DNA from: Coriobacteriia bacterium
GTDB lineage: Bacteria; Actinomycetota; Coriobacteriia; Anaerosomatales; JAAXUF01
Assembly (NCBI GenBank): GCA_013334745.1
Contig: JAAXWY010000018.1
Span: 1-39,745 of the forward strand
DNA: 39,745 nucleotides
Direction: 5' to 3'
Positions 1 to 7,276 of this stretch are shown here, piece by piece (within the stretch, counting starts at the first letter, position 1; every line of letters starts with the position of its first letter). Made by a program: the position numbers and the translations under genes. The notes under the pieces are model-generated. The model saw nothing but the letters and a program-made list of their open reading frames with translations, did no database searches and was not told the origin of the DNA.

Positions 1-20
1 CCGTCACCGGACATGGAATC

Positions 21-48
21 CGGGCGGGCACCGCAGGGTGCCCGCCCG
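21..48 (-). terminator. Strong hairpin after the binding-protein gene
   Basis: A perfect 12-bp inverted repeat (CGGGCGGGCACC, loop GCAG, GGTGCCCGCCCG) lies about 40 bp past the stop of the binding-protein gene. There is no clear T-tract on either strand, so it may be a terminator, a 3'-end stabilising stem, or an attenuating stem before further genes beyond the left edge. Confidence 0.5.
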
Positions 49-89
49 GACCGTGTCCTTAGAAGACCAGGACGGTCATGCCCTACTGC

Positions 90-1304
90 TTACTGGGGCG
101 TGGCCTTCGTGGTCCACTTGCCACCCTCTACGACGTACAGGCTGATCGCCTTGTTCGTCGTGTCACCGGTGGCGTCGAAGGCGATCTCGCCGGTGACGCC
201 GGTGGTCTTGGTGGCAGCAACAGCGGCGATGATGGCGTCGCGACCCTCGGGGGTGGCGACAGCAGCAGCGCCCTTCTCCTTGGCGACAGCAAGGACGGCC
301 TCGATGATGACGTTCGTGGCGTCATAGGCGTAGGCGTCGTATGCGGCGATCTCGTCGCTCGGGAAGGCAGCCTTGTAGGCGGCCGAGAACTCCTGGCCCT
401 TCGGCAGCTTGTCGATCGGGAGACCGACGGAGGTGGCGAAGTCGCCCTCAGCGGCAGCCTCGCCGGCGAGGTTGATGAACTCGGCGTCGTAGAGACCGTC
501 GCCGCCCATCAGCGGGGCCTTCAGGCCGGCTTCCTTGGCCTGCTTGGCGAGGAGCGCGCCGGCGTTGTAGATGCCGCCGTAGTAGATCAGCTCAGGGCTG
601 GTGCCCTTGATCTTGGTGACCAGAGCGTTGAAGTCCTTGTCCTGGTCGGAGGTCTTCTGACGGCCGAGGATCTTGCCGCCCTTGGCCTCGAACTCCTTGG
701 CGAACTCATCGGCCAGACCGGTGCCGTACGGGGTCGAGTCATCGACGACGTAGGCGGTCTTGAAGCCGAGGAGATCAAACGCGTAGTCGGCAGCAGCCGG
801 ACCCTGGACCGCGTCGGTGGTGCAGACGCGGAAGACGTTCGTGAGGCCCTGCTGGGTGAGTGCCGGGTTGGTCGACGCAGGCGAGATCTGAACGATCTTC
901 TTCTGCGCGTAGACCTTCGAAGCCGGGATCGAAACGCCCGAGTTCAGGTGACCCATGACGCCAACGAGCGTCGGGTCGGAAGCGAACGTGTTCGCAACGG
1001 TAACGCCGGTCTTCGGGTCGCCCTGATCGTCACCCTCGACGGTCTTGAACGTGATACCGGCGGCCTTGGCGGCCTCGCCCTTGTTGGCCTCGTCGACGGC
1101 CAGGTTGGCACCGCGTGCCATACCCTTGCCAAGAGCGACTGCGCCGGCGGTCAGCGGAGCGCCGATACCGATCGTGATGGTCTTCGCCTCGGTGCCACCG
1201 GTCGTACCGCCGGTCGTACCGCCGCCACCGCAACCGGTGGCGATCATCGCAAGCGCAACCAGCGCAGCGACGACGGCGAGCACGAGCTTCTTGCTCACCT
1301 TCAT
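90..1304 (-). CDS. Branched-chain amino acid-type ABC transporter substrate-binding lipoprotein (LivK-like)
   Basis: Extracellular solute-binding protein of the Leu/Ile/Val-binding family (type I periplasmic fold, Peripla_BP_6). The 404-residue product starts with a lipoprotein signal: basic MKVSKK, a hydrophobic stretch and a lipobox ending ATGC, then a Gly/Thr-rich linker. The mature part begins with ITIGIGAPLTAG and carries GVMGHLNSGVSIPASKVY and QISPASTNPALTQ, typical ligand-loop regions of LivK/LivJ proteins. The start is fixed by GGGAGG five to six bases upstream of ATG. No permease or ATPase genes are visible; they may lie beyond the left edge. The true ligand could be another amino acid or small organic compound, since this family is broad. 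Two ATGTA/TACAT dyads upstream suggest control by a regulator, perhaps the adjacent Rrf2 protein (inference). Confidence 0.9.
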   Translation of the reverse strand: MKVSKKLVLAVVAALVALAMIATGCGGGGTTGGTTGGTEAKTITIGIGAPLTAGAVALGKGMARGANLAVDEANKGEAAKAAGITFKTVEGDDQGDPKTGVTVANTFASDPTLVGVMGHLNSGVSIPASKVYAQKKIVQISPASTNPALTQQGLTNVFRVCTTDAVQGPAAADYAFDLLGFKTAYVVDDSTPYGTGLADEFAKEFEAKGGKILGRQKTSDQDKDFNALVTKIKGTSPELIYYGGIYNAGALLAKQAKEAGLKAPLMGGDGLYDAEFINLAGEAAAEGDFATSVGLPIDKLPKGQEFSAAYKAAFPSDEIAAYDAYAYDATNVIIEAVLAVAKEKGAAAVATPEGRDAIIAAVAATKTTGVTGEIAFDATGDTTNKAISLYVVEGGKWTTKATPQ

Positions 1305-1490
1305 AGTTCCTCCCTTGCTCCCTGGACAGAATCCCTTGCGATGCTTGCCGAAGTCCTATTTGAGGACGCCGACATCCGCGGCCATCCCACCGCAGGACCC
1401 TCGGAGTGTATCAGAACGCCGAGGAATGCAACCACCTGCTCGCTGCATATTGAGAGCGAGAAGGGTGAGTGGTTCGCGTGCGCGAGATAT

Positions 1491-1505
1491 ATGTATTGGA
1501 TACAT
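1491..1505. promoter_or_regulatory. Palindrome ATGTAT-TGG-ATACAT upstream of the binding-protein gene
   Basis: Perfect 6-3-6 dyad in the 222-bp gap between the Rrf2 gene and the LivK-like gene. It sits in an AT-rich island (TATATGTATTGGATACAT) in otherwise GC-rich DNA, as expected of an operator overlapping a promoter. It shares ATGTA-TGGAT with the dyad at 1522-1541. Binding protein unknown; the neighbouring Rrf2 regulator is the obvious candidate. Confidence 0.5.
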
Positions 1506-1521
1506 GCGAATCCCCGTCCGG

Positions 1522-1541
1522 ATGTATCAAATCCAGTACAT
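1522..1541. promoter_or_regulatory. Second ATGTA...TACAT dyad, overlapping the 3' end of the Rrf2 gene
   Basis: ATGTA (1522-1526) and TACAT (1537-1541) flank ten bases, giving ATGTATCAAATCCAGTACAT. It includes the last codons and stop of the Rrf2-family gene. It is 31 bp (start to start) from the dyad at 1491, about three helical turns, which fits two operator sites on the same DNA face. Confidence 0.4.
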
Positions 1542-1943
1542 ACTCGCGGCAGAGCCATCGAGTTCCCGCTGCCGTTTTGCAAGATCCTCGAGTGTCACGC
1601 CTTGTAGATGGCGCCCCAGCTCATCGGCCGCCTCCTGCCAGAGTGCTGAGGCAGCCGAGCCAGTGACTCGCGGAACGTCGAGTACCTCACCTTGTACGGC
1701 GCGGACAATATCGAATACCGATACATCCTTACTCGGTCTTGCCAATGCACACCCACCACTCGCACCACGACGGCAGTTGACGATCCCTGCTCGCGACAGA
1801 GCGGTAATCTGCTGCTCAACGAAGCGTCGCGGTAGCCCGAGGTGGTCCGCCAGCTCGCCCGCGGCGATGAACTCGCCGGGCGGCTGGAGAGCCAGGAGCA
1901 CGAGAGCCCGTACCGCATAATCCAGACTCTGCGGAACGCGCAT
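1527..1943 (-). CDS. Rrf2-family transcriptional regulator (CymR-like, no Fe-S cysteines)
   Basis: 138-residue winged-helix regulator. The N-terminus MRVPQSLDYAVRALVLLA, the helix LADHLGLPRRFVEQQITAL and the wing SRAGIVNCRRGASGGCALARP are typical of Rrf2 proteins. IscR and NsrR ligate an Fe-S cluster through three cysteines in the region after residue about 85; none are present here, so a cluster sensor is unlikely. CymR of Bacillus likewise lacks them and acts with CysK as corepressor. An in-frame ATG lies seven codons earlier, but the start at 1943 has GGGAGGAG upstream and lies two bases after the cysK stop, so the pair is co-transcribed. Role as cysteine or sulfur regulator is inferred from the neighbour. 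Confidence 0.85.
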   Translation of the reverse strand: MRVPQSLDYAVRALVLLALQPPGEFIAAGELADHLGLPRRFVEQQITALSRAGIVNCRRGASGGCALARPSKDVSVFDIVRAVQGEVLDVPRVTGSAASALWQEAADELGRHLQGVTLEDLAKRQRELDGSAASMYWI

Positions 1944-1945
1944 CG

Positions 1946-2902
1946 TTAGCCCAACTCCTCCCACAGCTTCGTCGACAGGTAGCGCTCTCCCGTTGACGGG
2001 GCGACGGTGACGATGAGCTTGCCGGCGAACTCCGGACGAGCGGCGAGCCGCAGAGCGGCGGTGACGTTCGCACCGCTCGAGATGCCCACCAGAAGGCCCT
2101 CTTCGGCGGCCATGCGCCGTGCGGTTGCGATCGCGTCGTCGCCAACCACCTGCTCCACGCCGTCGAGGACATCGAGGTCCAGCACACCGGGGATGAAGTT
2201 CGCGCCGATGCCCTGGATGAGGTGCGGACCGGGGGTGAGGTCTTGCCCGGCTCGCTTCTGCGTGATGATGGGCGACTCGGCCGGCTCGACTGCGATTGCG
2301 AGCGCCTCCGGGAAGCGCTCCTTGAGGTAGCGGCCCGCACCGGAGATCGTGCCGCCGGTGCCGACGCCTGCGACGAACGCACCGAGCTGCGCGTCGCCGA
2401 TGGCCTCGGCGATCTCAGGCCCGGTGGTCGCGTAGTGAGCGCGAGGGTTGGCCGGGTTGTCGAACTGACCCGCAATCCATGCATCGGGAGTGGAAGCTGC
2501 GAGTTCCTCGGCGGCTTCGACGGCACCCTTCATACCCTTGGCCTTGTCGGTGAGAACGAGCTCAGCGCCGAACGCCTTGAGGAGCTTGCGGCGTTCGATG
2601 GACATCGACTCGGGCATGGTGAGGACGACGCGGTAGCCGCGCGCGGCACCGACGAGCGCCAGAGCGATGCCGGTGTTGCCGCTTGTCGGCTCGACGATGA
2701 CGGTCTTGCCGGGGGTGATCACGCCGCGCTGCTCGGCGTCGTCGATCATGCTCTTGCCGATACGATCCTTGACGGAACCGCCGGGATTGCGCGACTCGAG
2801 CTTGACCGCGACGGTGCCCGGAAGACCTTCCGAGAGCTTGTTGAGGTAGACGAGCGGAGTCGCGCCGATGGTCGCGTCGACTGCGGATGCGATGTCAGAC
2901 AT
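1946..2902 (-). CDS. cysK: Cysteine synthase (O-acetylserine sulfhydrylase)
   Basis: PLP enzyme that makes L-cysteine from O-acetylserine and sulfide in the cytoplasm. The 318-residue product has the full-length family architecture: Schiff-base lysine at about residue 45 in [15 protein letters not shown], substrate loop [12 protein letters not shown], phosphate loop [15 protein letters not shown], and SSGAN with the late [10 protein letters not shown] motif near the C-terminus. The start has AAGGAGG six bases upstream. It is first in a two-gene operon with the Rrf2 regulator, which suggests a CysK/CymR-type cysteine-sensing circuit as in Firmicutes (inference). A cysteine desulfurase or cystathionine beta-synthase is unlikely given length and motifs. 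Confidence 0.95.
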   Translation of the reverse strand: MSDIASAVDATIGATPLVYLNKLSEGLPGTVAVKLESRNPGGSVKDRIGKSMIDDAEQRGVITPGKTVIVEPTSGNTGIALALVGAARGYRVVLTMPESMSIERRKLLKAFGAELVLTDKAKGMKGAVEAAEELAASTPDAWIAGQFDNPANPRAHYATTGPEIAEAIGDAQLGAFVAGVGTGGTISGAGRYLKERFPEALAIAVEPAESPIITQKRAGQDLTPGPHLIQGIGANFIPGVLDLDVLDGVEQVVGDDAIATARRMAAEEGLLVGISSGANVTAALRLAARPEFAGKLIVTVAPSTGERYLSTKLWEELG

Positions 2903-3063
2903 GAGGTGCCTCCTTCGAGTACGCGAACGTGCTTGCTGCGCGATCGTATCACCGAATGGAGACCTGTATACGCACTATTCCGATGCGCAATATGCGTTTC
3001 AGGAGGGCCGCACGCACCATCCCGGGAGTCGCACGTCGCATTCGCTTTCGTCTACGCTGTCTT
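2903..3063. promoter_or_regulatory. Divergent promoter region of cysK and the NfeD-like gene
   Basis: The gap holds both divergent starts. On the plus strand TACGCT (3053-3058) lies five bases before ATG 3064, a -10-like element consistent with a leaderless transcript. On the minus strand the AT-richer segment around 2974-3000 contains TATACA and an imperfect dyad (GTATACGCA ... TGCGCAATAT) that could be the cysK promoter or operator. No convincing -35 elements were found. Confidence 0.35.
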
Positions 3064-3099
3064 ATGAGCGTTGTTGCCAACCCGAAAGGCCTCGCGTGA
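3064..3099 (+). CDS. Possible 11-codon leader peptide coupled to the NfeD-like gene
   Basis: ATG 3064 opens MSVVANPKGLA and ends in TGA (3097-3099), which overlaps the GTG start of the next gene (3096-3098). A -10-like TACGCT lies five bases before the ATG, so the peptide could be translated from a leaderless mRNA and hand ribosomes to the GTG start. No homology can be judged at this length; it may be fortuitous. Confidence 0.3.
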   Translation: MSVVANPKGLA

Positions 3100-3311
3100 C
3101 CCTCGCGTTTTGGGCATGGATCGTCGTAGCCGTCGTCTGCCTGTTGGGTGAGAGCCTGACGGGCGGCGGCTTCACCTGGCCGTGGGCAGTGGGTGGTGCA
3201 GTCGCCGCCGGGCTGGAGGCGTGGCAACCCGGTGGTACGTGGCAATGGGTCGCATTCGTAGCGGTCGCCTCCATTCTGACGGTCGTCACGCAGCGCCTTC
3301 GTCGTCGCTGA
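3096..3311 (+). CDS. Small NfeD-like membrane protein
   Basis: 71 residues with two or three hydrophobic segments: FWAWIVVAVVCLLGESL, a Gly/Trp-rich turn (TGGGFTWPWAVGGAVAAGLEA), and WQWVAFVAVASILTVV before a basic tail QRLRRR. The pattern of a helix ending in E-x-L-T followed by a Gly/Phe-rich loop and Trp resembles the membrane part of NfeD family proteins, but the soluble OB-fold domain is missing. GTG 3096 was chosen because the hydrophobic protein starts there and AAAGG lies just upstream. Its 3' end overlaps the convergent gene by 26 bp. It could also be a degenerate NfeD remnant. Confidence 0.5.
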   Translation: MTLAFWAWIVVAVVCLLGESLTGGGFTWPWAVGGAVAAGLEAWQPGGTWQWVAFVAVASILTVVTQRLRRR

Positions 3312-3717
3312 CCGGTTCGCCAGGGGCGTCCACCGGCTCGTCGCCCCGAGACGCAGCCGTGCCCCGCACCTCACGGACCGCCAGTTGTTGCTTCAGGCGG
3401 TCGACTTCGCGCAATGCGGGCCACTCGGTGAACGCCGCCCACAACACAACACCCAGGTTCACGACGGGGACGAGCATGAGCAGCGCAACGGCCGGAGTGA
3501 GACCCGCCTTGCTCAGAAACCGCCAGAGCGCGACTGCGAGCACGACATAGGTCAGGACGAGCAGCGCGATGCCGATGATGCCGCCCCACGGGCCGAGGAA
3601 CATGAGGCCGCTTCGACCTCCCGGAGCCCCACCAGGACCGCCGGGAAACCCGCTCGGAGGTCCGCCGAGCTGCGCTGTGCCTGCCCCGCCCTGCTGAGCC
3701 GCTTGTGTTCCGTCCAC
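3286..3717 (-). CDS. Hypothetical membrane protein with Gly/Pro-rich N-terminus
   Basis: 143 residues. A Gly/Pro/Gln-rich N-terminal segment (about residues 1-36) is followed by two predicted membrane helices: IIGIALLVLTYVVLAVALW and AVALLMLVPVVNLGVVLWAAF. A charged cytoplasmic tail follows (EVDRLKQQ...). The helix-turn with K/AGLTPAVALLMLVPVVN recalls DUF5684-like small membrane proteins, not enough for assignment. Start is GTG 3717 with AAAGGAGG six bases upstream. It lies just downstream of the MacB-type efflux operon on the same strand (62 bp gap), so it may be co-transcribed; the Gly/Pro-rich tail of the efflux adaptor is similar in composition. Confidence 0.65.
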   Translation of the reverse strand: MDGTQAAQQGGAGTAQLGGPPSGFPGGPGGAPGGRSGLMFLGPWGGIIGIALLVLTYVVLAVALWRFLSKAGLTPAVALLMLVPVVNLGVVLWAAFTEWPALREVDRLKQQLAVREVRGTAASRGDEPVDAPGEPVSDDEGAA

Positions 3718-3779
3718 TGTCGCCTCCTTTCCGAGGCCGCACCACAGGCCGCCTCGGTTGGTGCTTGGATGATGGGTGC

Positions 3780-5003
3780 CTACTGGTAGCGCAGCGCTTC
3801 GATGGGATCGAGCTTCGCTGCACGACGCGCGGGGTAGTAGCCGAACACGATGCCGATCGCCGTCGACACGCCCACGGCGATTCCGACCGAGAGCAGACTC
3901 ACTTCGGCGTTGTAGCTGGAGAACGAAGTGATGGCGAAGGCGATCAGCCAACCGAGCACGATGCCGATCACGCCGCCGAGCATGGTGAGCGCGACCGCCT
4001 CGGCGAGAAACTGCGAGGTGAGGTCGGAGCGCGTCGCCCCGAGCGCCTTGCGAAGGCCGATCTCGCGAATGCGCTCCGTCACCGTGGTCAGCATCATGTT
4101 CATGATCCCGATGCCGCCGACCACGAGTGAGATCCCGGCGATCGACCCGAGAAGCAGCGTCAGCGTCGTGGTCACCGTCGACAGCGTCGAAGCTATGTCC
4201 TCTTGGTTCATGATCCGAAAGTCGGCACTGCCCGACTCCGAGATGCCGTGGCGGGCAAGCAGCAGCTCATCCATGTCGGCCTCGACCTGCGTCATGACGT
4301 CCTGGCTTTCAGCCTCGACGTAGATCGTGCTCACGCCGGTCGACTTCGAAAGGTGCTGCTGGAAGGTGTCGAATGGGATGTAGACGGCCTCGTCCTGATT
4401 CGTCATCCCGCTGCCGCCCTTGCTTTCGGTCACGCCGATGACCGTGAACGGCTGGGCGTTGACCCGCATCTTCTGGCCGATCGCTGCGTCAACCGAGCCG
4501 AAGAGCGTCTCGGCGGTTGTCGGACCGAGCACGGCCACGCGCGCGCCGGTGTCCTCCTGGTCGGTTGTGAACCAGCTGCCGTTTGAGACGGTCACGCTGC
4601 GGATGAGCGGGTAGTCGGCGGTCGTTCCTGTGACGCTCACGTTGGTGTTGCTCGCCTCGGCGGATGCCTGATACGAGCTTTGCGTCGTCTGAGCGACGCG
4701 CTTGACGCCCGCGACCTGCGTACGGATCGCTTCGACGTCCTTGAGCGTCAACGAGTTGGTGTTGGCACCTGCGCCGCCGCCGCCGATCTGCCGGCTCTCC
4801 TGACCGCCGGGAGAGACGGTCAGCAGGTTCGCCCCCATCGATGAGATGTTCGACTCGATCGAGGCCTTGGTGCCCTGTCCGAACGCCACCATGACGATGA
4901 CCGACGTTATGCCGACCACGATGCCGAGCACCGTCAGGAACGATCGAGCCTTGTTGGCCGTAAGCGACAGGAACGTCTCGGCCATGAGGTCTTTGAGTCT
5001 CAT
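3780..5003 (-). CDS. MacB-type ABC transporter permease
   Basis: 407-residue permease of the MacB/FtsX (type VII ABC) family. It has an N-terminal cytoplasmic segment ([22 protein letters not shown]), TM1 around residues 20-45 (FLTVLGIVVGITSVIVMVAFGQG), a large extracytoplasmic MacB_PCD domain (about 45-275), and three C-terminal helices with the coupling motif TERIREIGLRKALGATR. It ends with ARRAAKLDPIEALRYQ, the usual end of this family. Its ATG overlaps the ATPase stop (ATGA), so the two are translationally coupled. Such proteins work by mechanotransmission with a MacA-like adaptor to export peptides, lipoproteins or macrolides; the substrate is not predictable here. Confidence 0.92.
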   Translation of the reverse strand: MRLKDLMAETFLSLTANKARSFLTVLGIVVGITSVIVMVAFGQGTKASIESNISSMGANLLTVSPGGQESRQIGGGGAGANTNSLTLKDVEAIRTQVAGVKRVAQTTQSSYQASAEASNTNVSVTGTTADYPLIRSVTVSNGSWFTTDQEDTGARVAVLGPTTAETLFGSVDAAIGQKMRVNAQPFTVIGVTESKGGSGMTNQDEAVYIPFDTFQQHLSKSTGVSTIYVEAESQDVMTQVEADMDELLLARHGISESGSADFRIMNQEDIASTLSTVTTTLTLLLGSIAGISLVVGGIGIMNMMLTTVTERIREIGLRKALGATRSDLTSQFLAEAVALTMLGGVIGIVLGWLIAFAITSFSSYNAEVSLLSVGIAVGVSTAIGIVFGYYPARRAAKLDPIEALRYQ

Positions 5004-5695
5004 CGGTGCCCCACCCCCACTTCGTCGGTGATGAGGCCGTCACGGATGTGGATGGTGCGATCCGCGTTCTCGGCAACCTCGGGCTCATGCGTAATGAGCA
5101 CGATCGTGCGGCCCTCGTCTCGCAGGCGTTTGAAGGTGGCGAGGATGTGATCGCCTGTGACGGTATCGAGGTTGCCGGTGGGCTCGTCCGCGAGAATGAG
5201 CGCCGGCTCGTTGATGAGCGCGCGGGCGATGGCGACGCGTTGCATCTGCCCGCCCGAGAGCTGGTTGGAGCTCTTGTAGTGCAGCTCGGGAGCCAGACCC
5301 GCGGCTTCGAGGGCCCTCAGCGCCTTGCCCTCGCGTTCCTTCTCGGGGGTGCGTGCGTAGACGAGCGGCAGCATGACGTTTCGCATGACGGTGGCACGGG
5401 GCAACAGGTTGAACGACTGGAACACGAACCCGATCTCGCGGGCCCTGGCCTCGGCAAGCTCGACCTCATCGAGCGAGGACACGTCCACGCCTCGGATGAG
5501 GTAACTGCCGGCGGTCGGCGTATCAAGCAGGCCGAGCAGGTTCATCAGCGTCGACTTGCCCGATCCCGAGGGACCCATGATGGCAAGGAACTCGCCTTCC
5601 TGGACCTCGAGCGAGACGCCCTTGAGAGCGGCCGTATAGGTGTCTCCGGTGACGTAGGTCTTCACCACGTCCTGGACTTCGATGATGGCGCCCAT
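5000..5695 (-). CDS. MacB/LolD-type ABC transporter ATP-binding protein
   Basis: 231-residue ATPase with Walker [10 protein letters not shown] (residues 41-49), Q-loop [14 protein letters not shown], signature [15 protein letters not shown], Walker [14 protein letters not shown] and switch histidine in [21 protein letters not shown] is characteristic of the LolD/MacB/FtsE subfamily. The start ATG overlaps the adaptor stop (TGATG) and the stop overlaps the permease start, giving a tight adaptor-ATPase-permease operon. It powers the neighbouring permease in the cytoplasm. Confidence 0.95.
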   Translation of the reverse strand: MGAIIEVQDVVKTYVTGDTYTAALKGVSLEVQEGEFLAIMGPSGSGKSTLMNLLGLLDTPTAGSYLIRGVDVSSLDEVELAEARAREIGFVFQSFNLLPRATVMRNVMLPLVYARTPEKEREGKALRALEAAGLAPELHYKSSNQLSGGQMQRVAIARALINEPALILADEPTGNLDTVTGDHILATFKRLRDEGRTIVLITHEPEVAENADRTIHIRDGLITDEVGVGHR

Positions 5696-7098
5696 CAGTT
5701 GCCCGGCCCGCCCGAGGGAGGCGTGCCCCCGGCGCCCGGCCCGCCCATCATGAACCCGCCCGACCGGCTGCTCGATGAGCTCGAGGAGCTCGACGAAGTG
5801 GCGCTGCTCGTCGATCCGGTCACGACGACGGCGCCATCCGACAGGCCGGTGAGGATCTGTACCGACGAATCGTCGCTGATGCCCGTCGTGACGGTCTTGT
5901 TGCTCGTCTGACCACCAGCCCCGACGACTACAACGTACTTCTCGCCGTTGTTCGACTTCACCGCGGTACTCGGCACGACGAGCGCGTCCTTCGCGACCAC
6001 TGTTGCGATGTCAGCCGTAGCGGTCATGTCGGGCTTCAGCCGCGCCTCAACGGAATCGAGCGTGAGCCGCACGGTGTAGTTGACGACCCCCGAGGAGCTC
6101 GTGCCGTTCGGTGAAATCGACTTGACCACGCCCTCGAAGGTGAGGTTCGAGACCGCGTCGAAGGTAACCGTCGCTGTCTGGTCGATGGCGACTGTCGTGA
6201 TGTCGGCCTCGCTCACTGCGACCTCGACCTCGAGGCTGCCCATGTCGGAGATGGTGATCGAGGAGCCCGAGTCGCTCGCCGAGGAGGTCGAGGAGCCCGT
6301 CGCACCCGCAGCCGAGGAGCTCGACGATCCGCTCGGGGAACTGCTCGTCGAGCCCGCGCTCACGTCAGAACCGACCGAGAGCGGCATCGCCGTGATGACG
6401 CCATCGATGGGAGCCGTGACCACGGTGTCGTTCGTGCTGTCGACCGCGGCGTTGTACGACTCCTGCGACGAGGAGTAGCTCGCGGATGCGGCATCCACGC
6501 CGATCTGAGCGGTCGTGACCGCCGTCTTCGCACTCGTCACGCCCTTCTTGGCGCTGGTCAGCTGCCGTTCTGCGATCTCGATCTTGTCGGCGAGTCCCGG
6601 TGTCGTCGCAGGCTGGCTGCGCAGGTCGTCGAGGTTCTGCTGTGCCTGGATCTTCGCCGTGTTCGCGGCGTACAGGTCGTTGCTTGCGCGCGTCTTGCTC
6701 GACTTGGCCGAGGAGAGACTCTGCTTGGACTGAAGCAGCGAGGCCTTCGCCTGCAGCCGCTGCGTTTCAACGTCATCGCTCGAGATGGTGTAGAGCCGGT
6801 CACCCGCGGTCACCGTCTCGCCGAGACTCACGTAGAGCTTCTCGACGGTACCGCTGATCTGCGGGTTGACTGTCACAGCATCGGCGACGACCGCGGTACC
6901 TGTGCCTGAGACCAGGACTTGCAGTGTCGTGCGCTCAGCCGTCGCGGTCGCGTAGCTCGAGGTCGTGGATGCCTTCGGGCGCAGGAGCGCAAACGCTGCG
7001 GTCGCAGCGACAACAACCGCGAGTCCCACCGCGACGGCGATCATCCAGCGCGAGGTGCGCTTGCGGGCGGCCGTACGCGGCGCCGCTTCCGCGTTCAT
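5695..7098 (-). CDS. MacA/HlyD-type efflux adaptor with Ser-rich insert and Gly/Pro-rich tail
   Basis: 467-residue membrane-anchored adaptor (RND/ABC periplasmic adaptor family). One N-terminal membrane helix (about residues 18-40, WMIAVAVGLAVVVAATAAFALL) is followed by a split biotinyl-lipoyl domain (VNPQISGTVEKLYVSLGETVTAGDRLY), a long coiled-coil hairpin (about 110-215) and beta-barrel domains. Two low-complexity regions are unusual: a Ser/Gly insert around residues 245-285 in the lipoyl region, and a poly-Ser then Gly/Met/Pro-rich C-terminus. ATG 7098 has GGAGG upstream and overlaps the stop of a 21-codon upstream ORF. In Gram-positives such adaptors (YknX-like) stabilise MacB-type permeases. 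Confidence 0.9.
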   Translation of the reverse strand: MNAEAAPRTAARKRTSRWMIAVAVGLAVVVAATAAFALLRPKASTTSSYATATAERTTLQVLVSGTGTAVVADAVTVNPQISGTVEKLYVSLGETVTAGDRLYTISSDDVETQRLQAKASLLQSKQSLSSAKSSKTRASNDLYAANTAKIQAQQNLDDLRSQPATTPGLADKIEIAERQLTSAKKGVTSAKTAVTTAQIGVDAASASYSSSQESYNAAVDSTNDTVVTAPIDGVITAMPLSVGSDVSAGSTSSSPSGSSSSSAAGATGSSTSSASDSGSSITISDMGSLEVEVAVSEADITTVAIDQTATVTFDAVSNLTFEGVVKSISPNGTSSSGVVNYTVRLTLDSVEARLKPDMTATADIATVVAKDALVVPSTAVKSNNGEKYVVVVGAGGQTSNKTVTTGISDDSSVQILTGLSDGAVVVTGSTSSATSSSSSSSSSSRSGGFMMGGPGAGGTPPSGGPGN

Positions 7099-7160
7099 CG
7101 GGCACCTCCGGGAGATGCGATCGGATGGCCGATCGGTAGTCGTGAACTGCGCGCGCTCAT
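7095..7160 (-). CDS. Possible 21-codon leader peptide coupled to the efflux adaptor
   Basis: ATG 7160 follows a strong ribosome site (GAGGAGG, four to five bases away) and opens MSARSSRLPIGHPIASPGGA-R, ending in TGA that overlaps the adaptor ATG as ATGA. The adaptor's own GGAGG lies inside this ORF. The peptide is basic and has no obvious homologue. Such short coupled ORFs ahead of antibiotic-responsive efflux genes sometimes act as translation-attenuation sensors; that role is speculation here. Confidence 0.45.
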   Translation of the reverse strand: MSARSSRLPIGHPIASPGGAR

Positions 7161-7246
7161 GGTGCCTCCTCGGTACGGTGTGTTCGCACCTTCAAGGCTA
7201 GGCATCCCGCGTCAGCGATTCGTCATGCTGGGGGAGTGAGTTCGCA

Positions 7247-7262
7247 TACTCCCTCGGGAGTA
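7247..7262. promoter_or_regulatory. 16-bp perfect palindrome between regulator and efflux operon
   Basis: TACTCCC-TC-GGGAGTA is a perfect 7-2-7 inverted repeat. A further GGGGGAGT arm at 7230-7237 can pair with the same ACTCCC. It lies 15 bp after the response-regulator stop and about 90 bp before the leader peptide of the efflux operon. It could be a binding site for the LuxR-type regulator or a short terminator without a T-tract. Confidence 0.45.
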
Positions 7263-7276
7263 CGCGCCGAGGTCGT

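Noticed and set aside
78-1607. Long plus-strand ORF opposite the binding-protein gene (509 codons)
   Set aside because: Shadow of the minus-strand gene at 90-1304; composition is that of antisense high-GC DNA, no ribosome site, no family match.
6300-6480. Poly-Ser coding repeats as a CRISPR- or satellite-like array
   Set aside because: They are in frame, coding for Ser/Gly low complexity inside the efflux adaptor, with no regular spacer.
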